A stretch of 38,987 nt of DNA from an uncultured Clostridia bacterium (GTDB lineage Bacteria; Bacillota; Clostridia; Oscillospirales; Ruminococcaceae). The notes under the pieces are model-generated. The model did not search any database. It was not told the origin of the DNA and saw only the letters and a program-made list of their open reading frames with translations. The DNA lies in assembly GCA_947625455.1 (NCBI GenBank), contig CANQOJ010000002.1, positions 1-38,987 on the forward strand, given 5' to 3'. This document shows, piece by piece, positions 1-8,178 of the stretch (position 1 is its first letter; every line of letters starts with the position of its first letter). Both the position numbers and the translations under genes were made by a program.

Positions 1-333
1 GCAGTATCCCGAATAACTCATGCTGTCCTTTGCGGCAAGTTCAAGCAAATCGCGGACTGTTATTCCCTTGAACCTCACGGGCTGTTGAAAAGCGTAAGCA
101 ATGCCGTTGTTTGCACGCTCTGTAACGGAAAGAGGCGTGATATCCTCTCCGTCAAGCAGTATCTGCCCCTCTGTCGGCTGTTCAACTCCCGCGATAAGCT
201 TTGCAAGCGAAGTTTTTCCTCCGCCGTTAGGTCCTGTTATAACGGTAAGCGCGCCGCTTGTCTTAAACGAAACGCCCTTTAATATCTCGTTTCCGTCAGA
301 TGTTTTCCAGTGCAGGTTTTTTATTTCAAGCAA
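1..333 (-). CDS. ABC transporter ATP-binding protein, SufC-like, truncated by window edge
   Basis: Reverse-strand reading from TTG at 333: LLEIKNLHWKTSDGNEILKGVSFKTSGALTVITGPNGGGKTSLAKLIAGVEQPTEGQILLDGEDITPLSVTERANNGIAYAFQQPVRFKGITVRDLLELAA; Walker A GPNGGGKT and Q-loop AFQQP. Not in the supplied ORF track; TTG start is an inference. Confidence 0.85.
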   Translation of the reverse strand, partial: MLEIKNLHWKTSDGNEILKGVSFKTSGALTVITGPNGGGKTSLAKLIAGVEQPTEGQILLDGEDITPLSVTERANNGIAYAFQQPVRFKGITVRDLLELAAKDSMSYSGYC

Positions 334-345
334 AAAATCAGCCCC

Positions 346-481
346 TTTTAGAAGTAAGAGATTAGAGGTAAGAGGTAAGAGTTTGGGGGAAAGGTGGATT
401 GATGAACTTAGCCTTTTAGAAGTAAGAGATTAGAGGTTAGAGATAAGAGTTTGATAGAAAAGTTGTTTGATGAACTTAACC
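346..481. repeat. Heptamer-arm repeat element E1 (two tandem ~68-bp units)
   Basis: tttta-gaagtaagagattagaggtaagaggtaagagtttg...gatgaactta at 346-413, repeated imperfectly at 414-481; internal ~7-bp periodicity (agaggta/agaggtt). Confidence 0.8.
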
Positions 482-550
482 TGTTACCAACTTATATATT
501 TTACCACAAATCCCGTTGTTTGTCAAGAGTTATGGCTTTCATTTATGCAC

Positions 551-1468
551 TTAAATGCGCTTTGTGATAAATTCAAGAATGTCGTTCATGACTTCGTCTT
601 TATTGAGTTCAAACAGCAGTTCATGCCTTGCTTCTCTGTAAATGCGCAGGTTTACGTCACAGCCCCGTTCAAGGTACTTAATAACTGCATGCCTCACTCC
701 GCTCCCATACTCGCCAATGGGATCCATTCCCCCGCTTAAAAACAGCATCGGAATGTCGGTAGGCGTGTTTTCTATGACCGCCTGAGAATTACAGCATAAA
801 AGCGCGTTCAGCATATCGCGATATCCCGCGACGGTAAATGTGAAATTGCATTTCGGGTTTTTGATAAAGCCGTCAACGTCAGCATCGTCGCGCGATAGCC
901 AGTCGTATGCTGTACGCCTGTTTTCGGTGCGCAGGTTCAAAACGCTGTATACCATTTTCGTTATGTTTTTATGGCGATACAGGTCGCCGTTTCTTTTTAC
1001 CGCCGTATCGAGAATTTTCCTTAACGGCGCTTTGCCCGTTATTCCTCCCGCAGTACCCATAATGACAGCGCCGTTAAAAGTGTCGTAATATTTTGAAAGG
1101 TAAATCCTCGCCATAAAACTGCCCATGCTGTGCCCCATAAGAAATAAGGGCGTATCGCCGAATTTATCGCGTATAATGCTGTTCATTCTGTGCAGGTCGC
1201 GCACCATATTCTTATAGCCGTCATGACTTCCGAAATATCCGAGCAAATCCTCGTGAGCGACAGAATTTCCGTGTCCTATGTGGTCATGTCCGCAAAAGGC
1301 AATACCGTTTTTGCACAGGAACTTTGCAAATTCTTCATAGCGTTCAATAAACTCGCACATTCCGTGTGAAAACTGAACGACAGCCCTAGGTTTTTCAGGA
1401 ACGTACATATAAAATCTTATGTCGCAAAGTTCGGTTGCGCTTGGAAATCTTCCCGTTATCTTCTTCAT
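551..1468 (-). CDS. Alpha/beta hydrolase (monoacylglycerol lipase-like serine aminopeptidase)
   Basis: FSHGMCE, nucleophile elbow GHSMGS, C-terminal ARHELLFE. Confidence 0.9.
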   Translation of the reverse strand: MKKITGRFPSATELCDIRFYMYVPEKPRAVVQFSHGMCEFIERYEEFAKFLCKNGIAFCGHDHIGHGNSVAHEDLLGYFGSHDGYKNMVRDLHRMNSIIRDKFGDTPLFLMGHSMGSFMARIYLSKYYDTFNGAVIMGTAGGITGKAPLRKILDTAVKRNGDLYRHKNITKMVYSVLNLRTENRRTAYDWLSRDDADVDGFIKNPKCNFTFTVAGYRDMLNALLCCNSQAVIENTPTDIPMLFLSGGMDPIGEYGSGVRHAVIKYLERGCDVNLRIYREARHELLFELNKDEVMNDILEFITKRI

Positions 1469-1477
1469 ACTTACTCC

Positions 1478-2161
1478 CTATCTCAAAAACGCTTCAAGCC
1501 TGTAAATAGGCTGTCCGAGCTCGGTAAAGCGTTTTTCGTATTCGGTCATAATATTCCCCTCAAAGGCGCTGTTATGTAAATCAAGGGAAACGTTTTTCAG
1601 ACCGAAACCGTTTTGCGAGAGTTTTTCAAGCGAAAATTCAAAGAAGTGCATATTGTCGGTTTTCTGGTGAATTTCAGCGTCAGGTTTCATTATCCTGCGG
1701 TATATCTCTAAAAACCGCTCGTGAGTAAGGCGGTGAGAAGCGTATTGATTTTTGGGAAACGGGCAGCTGAAGTTCAGAAAAATGCGGTCAATTGTGCTGT
1801 CATGAAACAGGTGGCAGAGATACTCGGCTTGTCCCATGCAGAATTTGAGGTTAGGCAATTTAAGCTTCATTTGCTCTTCCATTCCCGTCACAAGAACATT
1901 CGGCGTTTTCTCAACGGCAATTAAATTTATATTCGGGTTTTTCCTTGCAAACTCAATCGCAAACCCGCCTTTCCCGCAGCCTATTTCAAGATACAGCGGG
2001 TTGTTGTTGCCGAAAGTTTTATTGCTGTCGGCGAAAAATTCTTCCGACAGCGGTTCGTTTGCGTGTTCATTTTGGCACTGCATATACAGCATAACTTCAC
2101 GGCAGTTATTGAGCCTTTCATCAAGATTTTTCTTGCGACGCATGCGCACGATGTATCCCAC
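1478..2161 (-). CDS. trmB: tRNA (guanosine(46)-N7)-methyltransferase
   Basis: LEIGCGKGGFAIEFARKNPNINLIAVEK, NFSCPFPKNQYASHRLTHERFL typical of TrmB. Confidence 0.93.
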   Translation of the reverse strand: MGYIVRMRRKKNLDERLNNCREVMLYMQCQNEHANEPLSEEFFADSNKTFGNNNPLYLEIGCGKGGFAIEFARKNPNINLIAVEKTPNVLVTGMEEQMKLKLPNLKFCMGQAEYLCHLFHDSTIDRIFLNFSCPFPKNQYASHRLTHERFLEIYRRIMKPDAEIHQKTDNMHFFEFSLEKLSQNGFGLKNVSLDLHNSAFEGNIMTEYEKRFTELGQPIYRLEAFLR

Positions 2162-2219
2162 CTTTTTTAGTAATCAATAGTGATCTTACACTTTAACTTG
2201 TTTGTTTCCTTTGCCGCGC

Positions 2220-2404
2220 AGTATACAGTGTACAGTGGAAAGTATACAGCAAAGGTATCTGCTTCGCAGATATAATTAGATTGTTTTGGAATTATAAGTG
2301 CGTATGTAATCGGTAGGTTTACGCTCTTGTAACTTCAAAACAATCAATATTGTCCGCGCCAGCGGACACCTTTGCTGTTTACTTTCCACTGTCCACTGTA
2401 TACT
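2220..2404. repeat. Heptamer-arm inverted-repeat element E2 (ACAGTGG-type arms)
   Basis: Left arm agtatacagtgtacagtggaaagtatacagcaaaggt is the near-exact reverse complement of right arm acctttgctgtttactttccactgtccactgtatact; core agattgtttt ... aaaacaatc; inner hairpins tatctgcttcgcagata and gtccgcgccagcggac. Confidence 0.9.
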
Positions 2405-2427
2405 CTCTCCCCCGCCGATACTCTTTT

Positions 2428-3822
2428 TTAAACCGACAGTTCTCTTCCCATCAGAACTCCCATGATCGAAGACATCATCAGCCCTCTTGTCCAGCCGCTC
2501 GAATCGCCTAAACAATGCAGTCCGCTTATGTTGGTGTTGAAGTGTTCGTCCATTTTAACGCGGTTTGAGTAAAATTTAAGTTCGGGTGAATACAAAAGCG
2601 TTTCCCTGCTTGCAAATCCCGGTACTACATCATCTACCGACTTGATGAAGTTTATAATGTTGGTCATTGTCCTATACGGCACTGCCGCAGTTATATCCCC
2701 CGCAACAGCATCGGGGAGCGTTGGTTTTACGTTTGAAAACGAAAGTTCTTTATCCCATGTCCGCTTTCCGTCAAGAATATCGCCGTAGCGCTGAACAAGG
2801 ATATGCCCCGCGCCAAGCATATTTGTGAGTTCTCCTACTTTTTTGGCGTATTCAATGGGCTGATTGAACGGCGTGCTGAAATTGTGCGAACAGAGGATAG
2901 CAAGGTTTGTGTTGTCGCTTTTCAGACCTTTAAACGAGTGACCGTTTACAACTGCAAGTCCGTTGTCGTAATTCTCCTGCGCGACAAAGCCTCCGGGATT
3001 TTGGCAGAATGTACGGACTTTGTTGCGAAAAGGCGCGGGATAACCTATAAGCTTGCTTTCATAGAGTACGTCGTTCACTTCCTCCATGATTTCACTGCGC
3101 ACCTCAACCCTTACGCCTATATCCACAGTGCCGGGGCTATGTTCTATATTATGTTCAACGCAAATCCTTTCAAGCCAGTCAGCGCCCTTGCGACCTGTTG
3201 CAATAACGGTGTGTTCTGCGTAAACAGTCTGTTCGGCGCCGTTTCTTTCGCATATAACCGCGCCTTTGCAGACTTTGTCCTCAATGATTATGTCCTTACA
3301 TTCGGTTTTGAACATTATGTCAACCCCGCTGTCGAGCAGGTGTTTTTCAATGCGCCGATAAAGTTCATGCGCCATTTCTGTGCCGAGATGACGAATAGGG
3401 CAGTCGACAAGTTTCAGATTTGCATTTATGGCTTTTTTGCGTATCGCGCGGATTTTTTCGGGATCTGAAATTCCCTCAACATGCGTATCCGCGCCAAATT
3501 CAAGGTAGATTTTATCGGTATACGCAATGGTTTCCTGCGCTTTTTGTTCGCCTATAAGTTCGGGCAACGTTCCCCCTACCTCGCAGGACAGCGACAATTT
3601 CCCGTCAGAAAACGCGCCCGCGCCCGAAAATCCCGTGGTTATATGGCAATACGGCTTGCAGTTCATGCATTTTCGCGTTTGCGATTTAGGACAGCTTCTG
3701 TTTTCAACAGCTTCGCCCTTTTCAACTATAAGTATCTTCTTCTTTGAATTGTTTCTGAGCATTTCAATTGCGGTGAAAATACCTGACGGACCTGCTCCGA
3801 TTATTAGAACATCATATTTCAT
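2428..3822 (-). CDS. NAD(P)/FAD-dependent oxidoreductase
   Basis: N-terminal MKYDVLIIGAGPSGIFTAIEM dinucleotide-binding motif; CHITTGFSGAGAFSDGKLSLS; C-terminal GLHCLGDSSGWTRGLMMSS. Confidence 0.88.
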   Translation of the reverse strand: MKYDVLIIGAGPSGIFTAIEMLRNNSKKKILIVEKGEAVENRSCPKSQTRKCMNCKPYCHITTGFSGAGAFSDGKLSLSCEVGGTLPELIGEQKAQETIAYTDKIYLEFGADTHVEGISDPEKIRAIRKKAINANLKLVDCPIRHLGTEMAHELYRRIEKHLLDSGVDIMFKTECKDIIIEDKVCKGAVICERNGAEQTVYAEHTVIATGRKGADWLERICVEHNIEHSPGTVDIGVRVEVRSEIMEEVNDVLYESKLIGYPAPFRNKVRTFCQNPGGFVAQENYDNGLAVVNGHSFKGLKSDNTNLAILCSHNFSTPFNQPIEYAKKVGELTNMLGAGHILVQRYGDILDGKRTWDKELSFSNVKPTLPDAVAGDITAAVPYRTMTNIINFIKSVDDVVPGFASRETLLYSPELKFYSNRVKMDEHFNTNISGLHCLGDSSGWTRGLMMSSIMGVLMGRELSV

Positions 3823-3834
3823 AACTTGCTCCTT

Positions 3835-3898
3835 TTAGATGTAAGAGGTTAGCGCATTATCCTCCTTCGTCGGATAACGCTGTAAGAGGTTAGAGTTG
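3835..3898. repeat. Heptamer repeat element E3 with 31-bp hairpin cassette
   Basis: gtaagaggttag occurs directly repeated at 3841-3852 and 3882-3893 around agcgcattatcctccttcgtcggataacgct (3851-3881). Confidence 0.8.
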
Positions 3899-3973
3899 TT
3901 GCCTCAAACAACAGTTTTATTATAACATATTCTTCTCGGCTTGTCATTATTTTTTGAAAAAAATATAAGCGGG

Positions 3974-4002
3974 TTGAAATTCGGAGTTAATTGTGCTACA
4001 AT
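3974..4002 (+). promoter_or_regulatory. Putative sigma-A promoter for 4045..4749
   Basis: TTGAAA (3974-3979), 17-nt spacer, TACAAT (3997-4002), 43 nt upstream of the ATG. Confidence 0.65.
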
Positions 4003-4044
4003 AGTAATTGATGAATAATTTGACAACTTTGAAAGGTATTTTAT

Positions 4045-4749
4045 ATGGAAAAAATAAGCATACTTACAACCCCTGTTGAATTTGACAAGAGCGATTTTTT
4101 AAGCCTGCTGTCGCTGTCTGCGGGAAATGCAATCTATAGGCAAAACCGAATGGGAGAACTTGTCATAGGCGACAACGGGTGGAATGTTGACGTTAAGAAC
4201 AGGCTTATTACATTCGGGAAAAACACATTTGACTGCGGGATAATAGGCTCTGAAGATTTTACAAGAGTTACCTGGCTGTGGGGCTGGGCGATAACCGAAA
4301 GCGGACTTCCCGAAAACGCTTTTGCCCCCGCAAGGCGCGCAAAGCGAAATCTCGGCGGCTGTACCGAAATAACAACTCCGAAATTCTCGCTTGATGAACT
4401 CCACAGCGGGCATAATCTGTCCATAACTACAGTCGGCGCGGCGGAAAAGAACGTTTGCTACTACCGCTGTCCGTATAACGGCGGAGCGCTTTTTGTGCAG
4501 ATAAACGGCTTGCCCGAAAGCATTTTCGAGCCTGCAGATTTAAGCGAGATTGCAAAGCAAATAGTTGAAATAATCGGTTCGTTATACTGCGACCATTTGC
4601 TTCTCTGCGCGGGATTTTTGCATCAGAACGGCTATAAGTTCGAGTTAGACGGCAATATCCTCACTTCAGCCGACAATTCCAAAACGCTTCGCATTGAGTT
4701 TGAAAGCATAGGCGATTTGAACAGAATAACGGGAATAAGTTTGTCTTAA
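4045..4749 (+). CDS. Hypothetical protein
   Basis: Intact 234-aa ORF with an upstream promoter and GAAAGG Shine-Dalgarno-like sequence; family not recognised. Confidence 0.8.
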   Translation: MEKISILTTPVEFDKSDFLSLLSLSAGNAIYRQNRMGELVIGDNGWNVDVKNRLITFGKNTFDCGIIGSEDFTRVTWLWGWAITESGLPENAFAPARRAKRNLGGCTEITTPKFSLDELHSGHNLSITTVGAAEKNVCYYRCPYNGGALFVQINGLPESIFEPADLSEIAKQIVEIIGSLYCDHLLLCAGFLHQNGYKFELDGNILTSADNSKTLRIEFESIGDLNRITGISLS

Positions 4750-5759
4750 TAAAGGTTTTTAACGCTGTCGCGGACTATAAGCTTTCCCGTAACAAGAGTT
4801 CTTCCGCGGGAATAACTCTTGTCGTGAATTTTGTTCATAATTATGTCGATTGCTTCCTGCGCCATTTTAAGGCAGTTTATGTCTACGGTAGTAAGGTGGG
4901 GAATTGTCATTGAGGAGTAGATGTTGTTGTCATAGCCCGCTATGGAAATATCTTTCGGGACAGAACAACCCTCCGCGCGGAGTTGATTTATAAGATTAAA
5001 CGCGCTTTCATCACATGCGCAGACAAACGCCGACGGCAGTTCATCAGGCAGTTCAAATGTTTTAAACAGCTCGTTTGAACCTTTTCTGTCGCGGATTATC
5101 CATTCATTTTTAAGCGGTATGTTCTTTTCAAGAAGCGCCTTGTAAAATCCCAAAAACCTGTCCTGAATACAAGGAGAACCCTCTGTTGAGCCAAGAAAAC
5201 CGATTTTCCTGTGACCGTTGGAAATTATGTAGGACGTAAGCTGATACGCGCCGTAAAAGCAGTCCGAAAGCACTATGTCAACATTTTCGCGGTTGCCGTA
5301 ATAGTCAAGGTACACCATAGGCACATAAAAATGCGATAGCCTGTCTATATAGCTTTCCGAAAACTGTCCGAGCAGGATAAGTCCGTCAACTTTGTTGTCA
5401 ATAAGCGCGTTTGGAACTTCTCTGGGCGCGTCCGCGCTGTCGTCCACAACTTCCAGCATTCCGTAGTAGTTTTGCTCCTGCAGAAGTTCGAGGATGTGCT
5501 TGTAAATCGTCCAGTAAAACGCCGAGGGCAGGTTTATCAGGCGTTTGGGGGCGATTATGCCTATGTTGCAGGTTGAGCCGTCCTTTGCGGGATGTGAACC
5601 TGTGTGGACGGTATACCCCATTTCCGACGCTTTGCGCTTTATCTTTTCGCGGAGTTCTTCGCTGACGCCCTCGCGCCCGCCGAGCGCTTTTGATACGGAT
5701 ACCGTGCTTATGTTCATTGCCTTGGCAATGTCGCTCATGGTTACGTTCTTTTTTATCAT
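4746..5759 (-). CDS. LacI family transcriptional regulator
   Basis: VTMSDIAKAMNISTVSVSKALGGREGVSEELREKI helix-turn-helix; periplasmic-binding-like C-terminal domain (HRKIGFLGS, SIAGYDNN). Confidence 0.95.
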   Translation of the reverse strand: MIKKNVTMSDIAKAMNISTVSVSKALGGREGVSEELREKIKRKASEMGYTVHTGSHPAKDGSTCNIGIIAPKRLINLPSAFYWTIYKHILELLQEQNYYGMLEVVDDSADAPREVPNALIDNKVDGLILLGQFSESYIDRLSHFYVPMVYLDYYGNRENVDIVLSDCFYGAYQLTSYIISNGHRKIGFLGSTEGSPCIQDRFLGFYKALLEKNIPLKNEWIIRDRKGSNELFKTFELPDELPSAFVCACDESAFNLINQLRAEGCSVPKDISIAGYDNNIYSSMTIPHLTTVDINCLKMAQEAIDIIMNKIHDKSYSRGRTLVTGKLIVRDSVKNLY

Positions 5760-5930
5760 TTCGGTTTTCCTTTCGGGAATAACTTTTTTAAAGTACAGTC
5801 TAATTATATTTTAAGTTAAATTTGGCAGTTTGTAAATTAACGTTTTTAACAAACTTCAATAATATTTTTTGTGCAATTCGTCACCAACAGCGTTATATCG
5901 CCAAATTGACTTATATTTTTAACTTTGCAC

Positions 5931-5959
5931 TTGAAAAAACAGTTTATTTATGGTATACT
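5931..5959 (+). promoter_or_regulatory. Putative sigma-A promoter for 6125..7435
   Basis: TTGAAA (5931-5936), 17-nt spacer, TATACT (5954-5959); the -10 overlaps the left terminus of repeat E4. Confidence 0.65.
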
Positions 5960-6107
5960 AGAAGTTAGCAGTTATTTTGTTAGATTTTAGAGATTAGAAT
6001 TTAAGTGAAATCTTACTTTGTTCAGCAAATCTTGTTTCGACTTAACTCTAGCCTCTAGCCTCTCACAGCGTTATCCGACGAAGGAGGATAATGCGCTAGC
6101 CTCTAGA
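5958..6107. repeat. Heptamer-arm element E4 with 31-bp hairpin cassette (inverted relative to E3)
   Basis: Starts ctagaagttagcag...ttagagattagaat, ends ctctagcctctagcctctcac; agcgttatccgacgaaggaggataatgcgct at 6067-6097 is the exact reverse complement of 3851-3881; ends ctagcctctag. Confidence 0.85.
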
Positions 6108-6124
6108 AAGGACCACTTTGCGGA

Positions 6125-7435
6125 ATGAAGATACCTAAAAGAATAGCAAGCACGCTGATTAACGCTCTAAAAGGCGGTGTTGTACCGCGTGTAGGGCTTG
6201 GATATATAGCTGTCGGACGAACAAACGAGATAAACGCGCTTTTGCATGACGTGTCGATTGCAGAGGAGGGCGGGGCGTTTTTTCGGTTTGTGGTAGGAAA
6301 ATACGGTTCGGGAAAAAGCTTTCTTATGCAGATTATGCGCGCAAACGCTATGGACAGAGGATTTGCAACTGCTGACGCGGATTTATCGCCTGAGCGCAGG
6401 CTTATGGGCTCAAAAGGGCAAGGGCTTGCGACATACCGTGAACTTATGCGCTCACTTTCAGTAAAGGCAAAACCCGACGGAGGCGCGCTTCAGCTTATTC
6501 TCGAAAAGTGGATTGACGGCATAAGAAGCGAGGTTGTCGCTGACGGCACGCCAAGAGAAAACACGTTTTTTGATGCGGCGGTTGAAAAGAGGATTTACGC
6601 CAAAATCAATTTGCTTAAGGATATGGTACACGGGTTTGATTTTTCGGCGGTCGTTGCGGCGTATTACAAAGGCTTTGCAAACGGAAACGAAGAGTTGACG
6701 TCAAATGCCGTGAAATGGCTGCGCGGGGAGTTTACAACCAAAACAGAAGCGAAAGAAGCGCTGGGCGTAAACGTCATAATCACGGACGACAACTGGTATG
6801 ACTATATAAAACTGATGACGGCATTTCTTGTAAGCGCGGGATATAAAGGGCTTGTAATTATGATAGACGAGCTTGTGAACATAATGAAAATCCCGCACGC
6901 TGTCACACGTCAGTACAACTACGAGAAAATCCTTATGATGTACAATGACGTTATGCAGGGCAAAGCCTCGCATATAGGCATAATCATGGGCGGCACTCCG
7001 CAGTGCGTTGAGGATACGCGCAGAGGAATATTCAGCTATGAAGCGTTAAGGTCCAGGCTTGAACGCGGGAGATTTGCGACAGATGATGTTTACGATATGT
7101 TAGCGCCGATTATAAGGCTTGAACCGCTTTCTTATGAAGAACTTACGGTGCTTACGGAAAAGCTGTCGGAAATTCACGCAGTGCTGTACGAATACGAGCC
7201 GAAAATTACGCTTGAGGACAGGATATATTTCGTAAAGGCAGAATTTGAGCGCGTAGGCGCGCAGACGAATATCACCCCGCGCGAGATGATAAGGGATTAT
7301 ATTGAACTACTGAATATTGCATACCAAAATCCCGAAAAGTCATTTCCCGAACTTATGGGAGAAGAAAGTTTCAAATTTTCGGACGGCGACGGAGATAACT
7401 CAAACAATGACGGATTGGAGGATTTTGAACTATGA
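6125..7435 (+). CDS. BREX-type P-loop ATPase (BrxD/DUF2791-like)
   Basis: MKIPKRIASTLINALKGGVVPRVGLGYIAVGRTNEINALL; Walker A GKYGSGKS; Walker B-like GLVIMIDELVNI; overall resemblance to DUF2791/BrxD ATP-binding proteins. Confidence 0.8.
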   Translation: MKIPKRIASTLINALKGGVVPRVGLGYIAVGRTNEINALLHDVSIAEEGGAFFRFVVGKYGSGKSFLMQIMRANAMDRGFATADADLSPERRLMGSKGQGLATYRELMRSLSVKAKPDGGALQLILEKWIDGIRSEVVADGTPRENTFFDAAVEKRIYAKINLLKDMVHGFDFSAVVAAYYKGFANGNEELTSNAVKWLRGEFTTKTEAKEALGVNVIITDDNWYDYIKLMTAFLVSAGYKGLVIMIDELVNIMKIPHAVTRQYNYEKILMMYNDVMQGKASHIGIIMGGTPQCVEDTRRGIFSYEALRSRLERGRFATDDVYDMLAPIIRLEPLSYEELTVLTEKLSEIHAVLYEYEPKITLEDRIYFVKAEFERVGAQTNITPREMIRDYIELLNIAYQNPEKSFPELMGEESFKFSDGDGDNSNNDGLEDFEL

Positions 7436-8160
7436 AAAGACTTGCGGCAATTTGCATTATTTCGGCGCTTATGCTGTGCGGGTGTGAAGAATACGAAGAA
7501 AATCCACGAGGGGAAATTTCGGACAGTGAACAGCTTTATGAAAATTCCGCAGACGAATTTCAATTCAGTGACGCTGAGGGCGGGATTGTTATCGAAAAAT
7601 ACACGGGGAGAAGTGAAAATGTTGTAATCCCCGAAAAAATCGACGGGAAAGACGTTGTTGAAATAGGGAGCAGGACATTTCAAAACTGTGATGATATAAA
7701 GCGCATAGTGATACCAAAAACTATTGTGAGGACAGGAAAAAGCGACTGCCTTAAATTTTACGAGGGAAATGAACAAAACGCCGAAAAGCTGATATTTGAC
7801 GGCAGGAATGTCGGGGAAGCCGGCGCGTTTTATGACGGCAATAACGGGGAGTACGGGGTTCAGATTGAACTTGACGAAGAGGGAACAAAAATCTTTGCGG
7901 AAGCGACAGAGAGGCTTTCAAATCAAGTGATTTCAATATGGGCGGACGATGAACTTTTAATCGCGCCGACAGTCGCAAATCCTATAACTGACGGCAGGGC
8001 GGTGATTTCGGGAGGACTGACAGCTGAAAGCGCTATGGAGTTAAGGGCAAAAATCCTGGGAAATCCCTTTATTTACTGCAAAAACGCAAAGTTCACATTT
8101 AAGGGCAAGACGTATGATTATGACGATATTGACGAACTTTATTCCGTGATAAACGGTTAA
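7432..8160 (+). CDS. Putative lipoprotein with BspA-like LRR segment and SecDF P1 head-like domain
   Basis: Lipobox ISALMLCGC; NVVIPEKIDGKDVVEIGSRTFQNCDDIKRIVIPKT is LRR_5-like; VQIELDEEGTKIFAEATERLSNQVISIWADDELLIAPTVANPITDGRAVISGGLTAESAMELRAKI resembles the SecD P1 head. ATGA overlap with the preceding gene. Confidence 0.75.
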   Translation: MKRLAAICIISALMLCGCEEYEENPRGEISDSEQLYENSADEFQFSDAEGGIVIEKYTGRSENVVIPEKIDGKDVVEIGSRTFQNCDDIKRIVIPKTIVRTGKSDCLKFYEGNEQNAEKLIFDGRNVGEAGAFYDGNNGEYGVQIELDEEGTKIFAEATERLSNQVISIWADDELLIAPTVANPITDGRAVISGGLTAESAMELRAKILGNPFIYCKNAKFTFKGKTYDYDDIDELYSVING

Positions 8161-8178
8161 ATTGAAAGGAGAATACAA

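Noticed and set aside
2803-3468. 221-aa plus-strand ORF inside the FAD oxidoreductase region
   Set aside because: Antisense to a clearly coding ORF with strong FAD-binding motifs; the translation is low-quality (Phe/Cys/Ala-rich) with no recognisable family.
4746-5759. LacI regulator as local regulator of the pectinase genes
   Set aside because: About 24 kb away with no shared operator identified; no sequence support within the window.
6125-7435. Full BREX phage-defence system
   Set aside because: Only the BrxD-like ATPase is present; no PglX methyltransferase, PglZ, BrxC or BrxL homologs are seen in the window.
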